From Acidobacteriota bacterium (lineage in GTDB: Bacteria; Acidobacteriota; Terriglobia; UBA7540): 8,475 nucleotides of DNA. Below the pieces are notes generated by a model. That model was not told where the DNA came from. It ran no database searches and saw nothing but the letters and a program-made list of their open reading frames with translations. The first letter of the stretch is position 1, and each line of letters opens with the position of its first letter. The translations under genes and the position numbers were made by a program. Below, one piece after another: positions 1 to 6,416 of this stretch. Location of the stretch: NCBI GenBank assembly GCA_003171295.1, contig PMYF01000484.1, positions 1 through 8,475 of the forward strand, written 5' to 3'.

Positions 1-82
1 TGCATTGTGCGATAGCGGAAAGCAGAGGCCCAAATTCGTCTTTGCCGTTCAAGTCGATTATGCTCATTTTGATGCGCAACAT
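1..82 (-). CDS. Possible 5' end of a further gene, cut by the window edge
   Basis: Reading down from an ATG at 82-80, an open frame runs off the left edge and begins MLRIKMSIIDLNGKDEFGPL. A second in-frame ATG lies at 67-65 (MSIIDLNG...). An in-frame TGA at 97-95 bounds the frame upstream, so the gene would start in this short stretch, about 60 bp after the stop of the preceding gene and on the same strand. Codon choice looks ordinary for coding DNA. No clear Shine-Dalgarno sequence precedes either ATG; GGGT a few bases before position 82 is the best there is. Only about 27 codons are visible, so no family can be named, and the open frame could be chance. Confidence 0.3.
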   Translation of the reverse strand, partial: MLRIKMSIIDLNGKDEFGPLLSAIAQC

Positions 83-141
83 GTTACCCAACTGTCAGTT
101 ACAGCGAAATCTCAATTCAACGTTGGGGCAGCCGTGTTCCT

Positions 142-2265
142 CTACCTATGGATCACAAACAGCGCGAGTTCCCCTGGCTGAAGCAATCGCGTCGTACCCT
201 GCCATAAAGAAGCCTCGCCTTCGTTCGTTTCCACTAGTTTTCCGATCGAGTTGTAGTACTCGACGCGATATTGTCCCTTCCAGGGAAACCACAAATCAAG
301 CTCACTCTGCAGAGTCAAATACCGGGGTTCGGGACGATCATTGAGGGCAATCACCAACAGTTTGTCGTGCCACTGGTAGCCTCGGACAAAAGCTGGGGTT
401 GGCTGGGCGAGAACCGAATCCCCGACGAAGGTTCCTTCCACAAAAAAGGGGAGGAATTGCCTCCGCAGCGCCGCCACCTCCTTCAACGCCGCCGCCAAGG
501 CGCTTTTTTCGCTTATCAGCGCGGAACCCCCTGGCTGGTCGGCCTTGTTCGGGATTACGTTAAGATACATGTCGTCGGCAAAAGCTTTCTTGGCAACAAG
601 TGGAGAGTCCATGACGTTGCAGTTTGCGCGCGGCGCGCGGAGCACGCTGGTAATTGGTCCCGCGTCGACATAGCCCACCGAATTCCAAGTGGCATCTGCG
701 ACCACACCGTCGTGTTCGAGACTTCCGACGGAAGTCGATTCGACAATGAAAGTTGACTCGGGATCCTTGGCTCGCGCCAGGCTGCGGATCTTTTCGATCA
801 GCGCCACCAGGGCCGGCTTCTTGCCTGCCTCGCTCTCGGTCGGGAATGTGTCCCAGCTAAACGAGACCACGCCACGATCGATCCACGCCTTCAATGAAGA
901 CAGCACATCGCCCTGCCATACGTCGTTCCCGCTATCGACTAAGGAGAGTAGCCCGGTCTTTGTGTAACCAGGCCGGAAACGCGGAATCAGCTCGGAATGA
1001 AAAGTCCAGTCGTCGTTGCTGGGGTATGACTTGGCAGCGTAGCGCGCGGCATAGGCGTTCGGGACCGGCTGAATCGTTAAATGGGGCACCACGTCCACGC
1101 CCATGCCATGCGCCTTGCTCACTGCTTGGAAGAACTCCTCGGCTGTCCCCAATTCCGGGCGCAGGGGGATCGGCAAGGGGGGCGCGAAGCTGGACACTTC
1201 CCACAAGTCCAGGACATTGATCCCATGAGCAAGCGCATCCTGGGCCACGCGGGGAATGTCCGAGTACTTAAAGAAGGCCCTGGCTGGATCCGGTTCAGAC
1301 TCCTCTATCATCCACAGAGTCTCAAAACCCAGGCCCTCGCGGACGCGACGCGGCATCTCGCGCGGAGGACTGACTTGCCGCACGTAATCCCGGTACACCT
1401 CGATCCCCTTGGCCCATCCGCCCCGGTGCGGCGTGAACCAGAATTCCCCGCTCTCCCACGCATGCCCTGGCGCGATCGTCGGGCGATGCTCCCAAACCAG
1501 GCGGAGACTCATCGGGTCGGCTTCTCGACGCTCGGTAAGAATGTCAGGCCGATCCTCGGTCTCCCATTTCTTTTGGAAAATGCTCAACCCGTTGCGAAGG
1601 CTCCCATAGTCAAGCCAGCGTAATGCATTCTCAGAATAATACCCTCCGGCGGGATATCTCTTCCAGCCGAGTTGGAAATAATAGTAAAACCCCTCCTCCG
1701 AAGGCCGGAGAGGCTCTTGGAAAGGCTCGACCACACCTCTCGCCAAACGCAACTTTGTCCCTTCCACTCCGTCGAAGGGCTTAAGGCCGACCAGGTCGGG
1801 AAACAGGATCTGCGGAACGGGCGCGCCGGATTGATTCTCAATTCGGCAAGTCATGATCACTGACCGACCGTCGTCGGCAGCTCGGATGCCAACGCGCGCC
1901 TTGACCTGACCTGAGGGCAAAGCGACGGTGGTGCGGCTGGGCCCCAGAGAATCCCAGACAATCATCAGCTCATTCGCCCCTCTTGTGACCGTCGCTTTAG
2001 AAAAGCGGGAGGCTAGGCGAAGGGCCGGAAACGACTCGACAGGGTAAGCAACATCCAACAGGCTCGCAGTGTCCGGTCTGGCTTCTAAGATCACGCCTGC
2101 GGATGGATACGCTATGTTGACCAAGCTCCCCGTCACTTCATCGATTGCCAAGTCCAGGCCGTTGAGCCGCACCTTGGTCACTTCCGGCTCCGCGGCCGAG
2201 GCGACCATGGCGAATACGGCGAAGCAGGCAAACGGAATCAGTTGTCTCAAGTTTCTATAGCACAT
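142..2265 (-). CDS. Exported TIM-barrel glycoside hydrolase-like protein (DUF6259 type)
   Basis: The 707-residue product starts with a signal peptide: a basic N-terminus, a hydrophobic core at about residues 9-22, and a likely cleavage after ASA near residue 24. Residues about 30-300 look like the beta-sandwich found before the barrel in many glycosidases (LNGLDLAIDEVTGSL opens it). Residues about 310-600 look like a TIM barrel: GLGFETLWMIEE, INVLDLWEVSSF, GVDVVPHLTI, VVSFSWDTF and FIVEST are strand-like. D472 (SWDTF) and E509 (VEST) at strand ends are candidate catalytic acids. Residues about 605-707 resemble the small C-terminal beta domain of such enzymes. From memory of the family this fits DUF6259 proteins; the substrate is unknown. 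The start at 2265 has GGGGAAG eight bases upstream. It lies 49 bp after the preceding glycosidase-like gene, so co-transcription is likely. The hydrolase fold is fairly sure, activity less so. Confidence 0.75.
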   Translation of the reverse strand: MCYRNLRQLIPFACFAVFAMVASAAEPEVTKVRLNGLDLAIDEVTGSLVNIAYPSAGVILEARPDTASLLDVAYPVESFPALRLASRFSKATVTRGANELMIVWDSLGPSRTTVALPSGQVKARVGIRAADDGRSVIMTCRIENQSGAPVPQILFPDLVGLKPFDGVEGTKLRLARGVVEPFQEPLRPSEEGFYYYFQLGWKRYPAGGYYSENALRWLDYGSLRNGLSIFQKKWETEDRPDILTERREADPMSLRLVWEHRPTIAPGHAWESGEFWFTPHRGGWAKGIEVYRDYVRQVSPPREMPRRVREGLGFETLWMIEESEPDPARAFFKYSDIPRVAQDALAHGINVLDLWEVSSFAPPLPIPLRPELGTAEEFFQAVSKAHGMGVDVVPHLTIQPVPNAYAARYAAKSYPSNDDWTFHSELIPRFRPGYTKTGLLSLVDSGNDVWQGDVLSSLKAWIDRGVVSFSWDTFPTESEAGKKPALVALIEKIRSLARAKDPESTFIVESTSVGSLEHDGVVADATWNSVGYVDAGPITSVLRAPRANCNVMDSPLVAKKAFADDMYLNVIPNKADQPGGSALISEKSALAAALKEVAALRRQFLPFFVEGTFVGDSVLAQPTPAFVRGYQWHDKLLVIALNDRPEPRYLTLQSELDLWFPWKGQYRVEYYNSIGKLVETNEGEASLWQGTTRLLQPGELALFVIHR

Positions 2266-2273
2266 GTTCTCAA

Positions 2274-2280
2274 CTTCCCC
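2274..2280 (-). promoter_or_regulatory. Ribosome binding site of the DUF6259-type gene
   Basis: GGGGAAG on the minus strand lies eight bases before the ATG at 2265-2263. It supports that start, which also gives a complete signal peptide. Confidence 0.6.
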
Positions 2281-2314
2281 GCCGGTACATCCCTAAAGAA
2301 CACCAGGAACTGAG

Positions 2315-4654
2315 TCACTCAGTCTTTTCAAAGGAAATCACCCAGGGTGCTGTGGCGGCGTCAAATTTTAATTCCAAATGCGCAATTACTGCGCCGGAAG
2401 GTTGCGGGTCCGCAGTCATAGGCCCTGAAGCGGTGCGGATCTTGTATCCGGCAGGAACATATATAACCACGTGGCCCCTAGCACCAGCGTGGCGGCGTGC
2501 CGTGCCGGAAAGCTGCCCCGACGATTCGTCATAGCGCACACCCTCGAGATCCACGCCACCCTGCGTCAGATGCAGGTCTGTGGAAATCACCCAGGGATGC
2601 GGGGGCACTTCGCGGATGGCGTAAGTCTCACCCTTCCGGCCGGCGACCTCCAAAGCCGCCTGGCTGCGGAATTCGCCCAGGAAGGCCTGGCCCCAAAACC
2701 CAAAGACCAAGTACGGCTTATTCGCATCAAGATCAAGGTCCGAAAAATGGAGGTCGTAGGTTTTGCGCCAGTCGTTCCAGTTCTGCAAGAAGACGATGTG
2801 CCATGTGTCCCAGGTAGTCTGCACCTTCAGGTCGTAAATTTCAGGGGTGTTGTGGAGGAACAAATCCAGAGGTCGGGCAGCCTGGCCGAGGGAGGGCAGA
2901 ACTAACGTGAGCAGGTGAATCCTCTCCGCGTCCAAGTCTTCGAGATTTTCGCCCAGGGTGAGAAAGCTGCCCGTAGAGGCATGAAACTGCAGACGCATGC
3001 GCACTTCGTCCAGGATCGCGGGGTCGGGACCGATAGGGCCAGCTCCATCGTTGTGCACGTAATCACGCCCGCCCACCAGGACTGGATCAGGATCATTGAC
3101 CCAGAAGCGTTGATGAAGCATAAAGGTAGCCGCCAGTTGCCGGGCACTCTCCTTAAGCCCTTCAAAGTTACCCATCGCGCAGGCGTCGTTGCCGGTCCGC
3201 ACGCGGTCGGCCAACCCGATGTACGTGAAATAGGGACCGCAACAATAGCGGTGAACCATAACGTTCTGCCCTATGGCCTCGCGCGTCACCCTCATGCCTT
3301 CCCGGATGTCTTCAAACCCCATGATCTTAGTCGGGTCGTACAGTCTTCCCCGGGTCGGGCCGCCGTCGAAATCAGTCCACCACTCTACAGCTTTGTATTC
3401 CACCACGCGCCGACTGAGGTCGGAGAGCCACTTCTTCGCTCCCGGATGAGTGAAGTCAATCGGATAACCGTAACTTGAACGGCTGTGGTCCTCACGGACC
3501 AGCCAGGGAACATTCTTCTTGGCGATCGTGACTTCCGAGGCCGCATAAGCGTAGTTCGCCCCAAACGTGACGTCGAAGCCCAGCCCGCGAAGCTGCTCCG
3601 TGAGCCACCCGAGCCCATGCGGGTAGAGCCTTCGATCTTCCTGGTCCTCCCCGTAGCCTAGCGCATCGCCTGCATCGCCGATCTCATGACGCTGGACTTG
3701 CCATTCGCCTGTGTCTACGATGTCGATCCCGTAAGCCGGCAGGATGGTCTGGCGCAGCAATTTCGCCTGCTTAATCTCATCGTCTTCGGTGATTTCGTCC
3801 CCGTACATGTTCCACGTATTAATGAACCCTCTCCGCGTGTCCCTGATAAACTTGGGCTGGACCATGCTGGCTGCGGCCTCGGCCCAGTCTTCCAACATGC
3901 GGAGCGGGTCAGGTCCAAGCATCATGAGGAGGCTCTCGCTCCTCAACTCTTCCGGTTGCGGTCGGTAACCCTTGTAGTGCGCAACCGCGTTGACTCCGAT
4001 CGTATCTGCCCCCAGATACTGCGACTGCACGGAGGTGCTGGCACGATAGAAGGAGTAGAACCCCAAGTGGAGCGCTTCCCGGACTCGCGGGTCGTAATAC
4101 ACGGACAGCGCCGCGCTGTTCCACTGCCGCATGCCCAAATCCCATACTCCAGAGTTCCCGCCCGCGGTCCCGCTGCACACATAGAGACGCGTCCTGAACG
4201 CCTCCGGGACTCGCAACTTTCCCTGTATCAAGGATACATCGCCGAGCCGGTAGTTGCCGGGCGCCAAGTACGCCGTCACGCTGACCCACGGCCTGTCTTG
4301 ATAGAGACTGAGCTCGTAACGAAACCCTGGAGCCTTGTCACGGAACGAGTACATCGCAATAAGTTTCTCACCCCGCCCCAAGCGATCCTCAAACCTTTCC
4401 CGGCGAGCCTCCACACGGTCCAATTTACTGGATGAGAGCATCTGGCCATCTATCTCAATTGCTGGGCCGGCTTCACGCAAACGAAGAAAACCCTCCGTTA
4501 GGGAGTAAATCTCAAATTGTCCGTTGGCTTTGTCAAAGCTTAGACGGATCAAACCATTTTCCAGCACCACCCGATCCTGAGCCGCTGCTAACCCGGCCCC
4601 CATCGTGCAAAGCACAAACCAGCAGAAGAAAGGTTGCGCGCGTTGCTTCAACAT
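2315..4654 (-). CDS. Exported alpha-galactosidase-like (clan GH-D-like) glycosidase with altered motifs
   Basis: The 779-residue product begins with a signal peptide, probably cleaved after AAA or AQ near residues 25-26. Residues about 28-265 look like an N-terminal beta-sandwich (VVLENGLIRLSFDKANGQF). A barrel follows from about residue 275: FINTWNMYGDEIT, then YGIDIVDTGEWQ (309-319), which sits where GH36 and GH27 enzymes carry DDGW, then VEWWTDFDGG with D428 as the candidate nucleophile, then DRVRTGND with D490 where GH36 enzymes carry the acid/base (R-T-S-D-D type). Residues about 610-779 are beta-rich and form the C-terminal part. These motif positions suggest a retaining clan GH-D glycosidase, but the usual K-x-D before the nucleophile reads W-T-D here, so substrate and activity are uncertain. 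It may be annotated simply as hypothetical. The ATG is fixed by a strong AGGAGG. It is first of a tight two-gene unit, after a long structured leader. Confidence 0.75.
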   Translation of the reverse strand: MLKQRAQPFFCWFVLCTMGAGLAAAQDRVVLENGLIRLSFDKANGQFEIYSLTEGFLRLREAGPAIEIDGQMLSSSKLDRVEARRERFEDRLGRGEKLIAMYSFRDKAPGFRYELSLYQDRPWVSVTAYLAPGNYRLGDVSLIQGKLRVPEAFRTRLYVCSGTAGGNSGVWDLGMRQWNSAALSVYYDPRVREALHLGFYSFYRASTSVQSQYLGADTIGVNAVAHYKGYRPQPEELRSESLLMMLGPDPLRMLEDWAEAAASMVQPKFIRDTRRGFINTWNMYGDEITEDDEIKQAKLLRQTILPAYGIDIVDTGEWQVQRHEIGDAGDALGYGEDQEDRRLYPHGLGWLTEQLRGLGFDVTFGANYAYAASEVTIAKKNVPWLVREDHSRSSYGYPIDFTHPGAKKWLSDLSRRVVEYKAVEWWTDFDGGPTRGRLYDPTKIMGFEDIREGMRVTREAIGQNVMVHRYCCGPYFTYIGLADRVRTGNDACAMGNFEGLKESARQLAATFMLHQRFWVNDPDPVLVGGRDYVHNDGAGPIGPDPAILDEVRMRLQFHASTGSFLTLGENLEDLDAERIHLLTLVLPSLGQAARPLDLFLHNTPEIYDLKVQTTWDTWHIVFLQNWNDWRKTYDLHFSDLDLDANKPYLVFGFWGQAFLGEFRSQAALEVAGRKGETYAIREVPPHPWVISTDLHLTQGGVDLEGVRYDESSGQLSGTARRHAGARGHVVIYVPAGYKIRTASGPMTADPQPSGAVIAHLELKFDAATAPWVISFEKTE

Positions 4655-4655
4655 G

Positions 4656-4674
4656 CTTAAACCTCCTGTTTAAG
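4656..4674 (-). promoter_or_regulatory. Hairpin presenting the Shine-Dalgarno sequence in its loop
   Basis: The mRNA reads CUUAAAC-AGGAG-GUUUAAG, then C and AUG. The two outer heptamers are perfect inverted complements, so the Shine-Dalgarno core AGGAG sits in a five-base loop of a seven-base-pair stem that ends one base before the start codon. The stem is AU-rich and therefore weak, so it could melt easily or be stabilised by a protein. The AGGAG itself, eight bases from the AUG, is ideally placed. The repeat and spacing are read directly from the sequence; a regulatory role is inference. Confidence 0.55.
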
Positions 4675-4976
4675 ACCCCAAGGTGTGCCTTCAGCGAGCG
4701 GCCAGGTGTGGCTCCTCCAGGTGTTTTCTTCCCCTCGGCACCTCGATGAACACCTCAAGGCTCGGCCGATTTCTCAACATTAGACGACCCAAGGGGGCAC
4801 CTCCCGGTCTAGGTTGAGCCTCTGGCAAACAAACCGCGGGCGCGGCCCCTCTGGCCACAACGACCACTGCCGCTATGATTGCCAAAAAACTGCGCTCCCC
4901 AAGTCCCCCACTCGGGCTAGGTCCGATATCTTGGTTCCATCCCGACTCAATTCGATTTCACGCCTCAGGCATCGCG
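4675..4976 (-). promoter_or_regulatory. 322-bp gene-free gap, probable structured 5' leader (4655-4976)
   Basis: No convincing gene lies between the TAA of the TPR gene (4979-4977) and the start at 4654. In the mRNA sense the stretch carries three GAGGTG words (4803-4798, 4756-4751, 4744-4739), followed by three ACACCT words (4724-4719, 4709-4704, 4686-4681), which can pair with one another in several ways. One pairing, AGGTGTT at 4755-4749 with AACACCT at 4725-4719, gives seven perfect base pairs. I found no convincing -35/-10 promoter or T-tailed terminator, although a promoter inside this gap is likely from its length. I did not recognise a known riboswitch class. Confidence 0.35.
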
Positions 4977-6320
4977 TTAATTATTCTTGTCTCCCTTGCG
5001 GGCCTCCGAGCGATCACCGAGCAGACGACCGACCTCCGCCATGCGAGCTTGAACAATAGCGCTGTCCGGATGAAGCTCGGAAGCTTTCCGAAGGTAGGCT
5101 AAGGACTGTGCATAAGCTTTTTTCTCGTACCTTTGCAACGCCAGGGAGAGCGCCACCTTAAATAACAGGTCTTCCGACTCCCGGTCTTCGGGTTTTAATC
5201 GGTGGGCATGATCGAGAACCGGATAAGCCGCTTCGTCATCCCGCAAGGCGTACAGCGTCGCGCCCAGCAACGCGTTTGACCCGAAGAAGTCCGGACGCAA
5301 CCCAATGGCTTTTTCGAGCGCCTTCCTGGCGTCCGCGTAGCGCTTCAGGCGGAAATAAGACAGTCCCAGGTTGTGCTGAATCTCGAACGACTCCGGGTCA
5401 AGCCGCGCCGCCTGCGAAAAGGCTTCCAAGGCGTCGCCGTGAAGCCCGTTTTTTCCGTATATCAATCCGAGAGTAGCGAGCTTGTCGGGATCGGTGGGAT
5501 CGAAGAGCTTTTGACAAATGGCGCGCCCTTCTTCGACCGGCCGCGTCTGAAGGGATTGGACGCACTCCATCCCCTGCCGCGAAGCCTCGTCGACACTCTG
5601 CCGTAAAGTTGCAGAGACTGCGAACTGTTTTTCTGCCTCCTCACGGCGCGCCGCCCTAATGTGAACACGTGCCAGACGGTCTGGAACGCGCCAGTCGCGG
5701 GGAGTAACGCCTGCCGCCTTGTTCAGCCATTTTTCCGCCGCTGTCAGGTTCCCTAATTTCAAATATGCCGCTCCCAGGTAATAGGCCGTATCGGGAAACG
5801 GAGCGTCAGAAGCGATCTGTTCCAGCAACTGAATAGCAGACGCTGTCTTCTCATCTTGCAGATCCAGGCGTGCCAGATAATAGAGGACGCCGGGGTCCCC
5901 ACCCGTTTCAACGCGCAGGCGCTCAAGTTCCCGCCGTGCGTCCTCGACCTTGTGAAGCGCAAAGTAACAAACGGCCAACTGAAAGCGGACACGTCCTATC
6001 TGAGGATTTGAAGCCAGAGCCGCTTCAAACTCTTTGGCCGCGTTCTCATAATCGGTGTTCTGGAGAGATTCGTATCCTTTGCCGACGTGAGCCTGGACAG
6101 CGTCCTGGGAAACCGGGCTACGCGGCTCTTGGGTTTGTGGGGCGCCCGAAAACTTAGCCGACGCACCGGGCGCCAACCAGCAGCAAGTGATCACAGCCGC
6201 GATGATTGATTGCCAAATCCGCTCCGAATTGTCACACCTGGTTCTCATGACTGGAGGAACAACTCTCCGGCTAATTGCCGCTGCACTCCGGGGGGCCTGC
6301 GGAGCGTGCTGCCGCGACAA
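4977..6320 (-). CDS. Exported TPR-repeat protein
   Basis: The product has up to 447 residues. A hydrophobic signal segment, IIAAVITCCWLAPGASA, ends near residue 55 of the long form. About nine tetratricopeptide repeats follow from residue 73 to about 440; clear units are 73-106 (YENAAKEFEAALASNP), 176-209 (LTAAEKWLNKAAGVTP), 276-309 (DALEAFSQAARLDPES) and 311-344 (ADARKALEKAIGLRPD), each with the usual small and large residues at helix contacts. There is no catalytic domain, so it probably binds proteins outside the cytoplasm. The start is uncertain: TTG at 6320 follows AGGAGG closely but puts 36 residues before the hydrophobic core, whereas ATG at 6248 gives a normal signal peptide (MRTRCDNSERIW...) with GGAGAG about 14 bases upstream. 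Proteins of this kind are common in Acidobacteriota, and its link to the enzymes beside it rests only on position. Confidence 0.8.
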   Translation of the reverse strand: MSRQHAPQAPRSAAAISRRVVPPVMRTRCDNSERIWQSIIAAVITCCWLAPGASAKFSGAPQTQEPRSPVSQDAVQAHVGKGYESLQNTDYENAAKEFEAALASNPQIGRVRFQLAVCYFALHKVEDARRELERLRVETGGDPGVLYYLARLDLQDEKTASAIQLLEQIASDAPFPDTAYYLGAAYLKLGNLTAAEKWLNKAAGVTPRDWRVPDRLARVHIRAARREEAEKQFAVSATLRQSVDEASRQGMECVQSLQTRPVEEGRAICQKLFDPTDPDKLATLGLIYGKNGLHGDALEAFSQAARLDPESFEIQHNLGLSYFRLKRYADARKALEKAIGLRPDFFGSNALLGATLYALRDDEAAYPVLDHAHRLKPEDRESEDLLFKVALSLALQRYEKKAYAQSLAYLRKASELHPDSAIVQARMAEVGRLLGDRSEARKGDKNN

Positions 6321-6343
6321 ATCCCCTCCTCGCGTGCTGCCGC
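6304..6343. repeat. 12-bp perfect direct repeat around the TPR gene's ribosome binding site
   Basis: GCGTGCTGCCGC occurs at 6304-6315 and again at 6332-6343 (plus strand), 28 bp apart start to start. Between the copies lie the AGGAGG (6330-6325, minus strand) and the TTG candidate start at 6320. It could be a pair of operator half-sites or a chance duplication. Confidence 0.5.
6325..6330 (-). promoter_or_regulatory. Shine-Dalgarno-like AGGAGG before the TTG candidate start of the TPR gene
   Basis: AGGAGG on the minus strand is only four bases from the TTG at 6320-6318, slightly closer than usual. It is the main argument for the longer reading of the TPR protein. The shorter reading from ATG 6248 has a weaker and more distant GGAGAG. 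Confidence 0.4.
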
Positions 6344-6416
6344 CAATGCGCCCGCCGCGCGTACGTATACTATCCGGGGCACCTGAACATCACCAGCCCG
6401 GTCGAGGAATCGGCTC

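Noticed and set aside
1081..1623. 180-codon plus-strand frame opposite the DUF6259-type gene
   Set aside because: It is antisense to a gene with clear protein features, and its translation is rich in R, H and P with no family resemblance.
3686..4435. Long 249-codon plus-strand open frame opposite the GH-D-like gene, with further long frames at 2915-3478 and 2471-2905 in the same frame
   Set aside because: All are in codon-for-codon register with the minus-strand gene, where few stops arise because TTA, CTA and TCA codons are rare in it. The translations have no recognisable domain and no signal peptide.
4826..4845. CCGCG-CC-CGCGG followed by TTTGTTTG, as a terminator after the TPR gene
   Set aside because: The stem is five pairs with a two-base loop, or four with a four-base loop, and the T-run is interrupted. 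This is too weak to call.
4691..4885. 64-codon minus-strand frame in the leader before the GH-D-like gene, hydrophobic at its N-terminus, with GGGGAG upstream
   Set aside because: It starts with TTG, the rest is low-complexity G/R/P-rich sequence, and it overlaps the AGGTG/CACCT words that look like RNA structure. A leader peptide is possible but unsupported.
6360..6385. TAGTAT/TATACG as a -10 box upstream of the TPR gene
   Set aside because: There is no acceptable -35 hexamer at 16-18 bp, so it is AT-rich sequence only.
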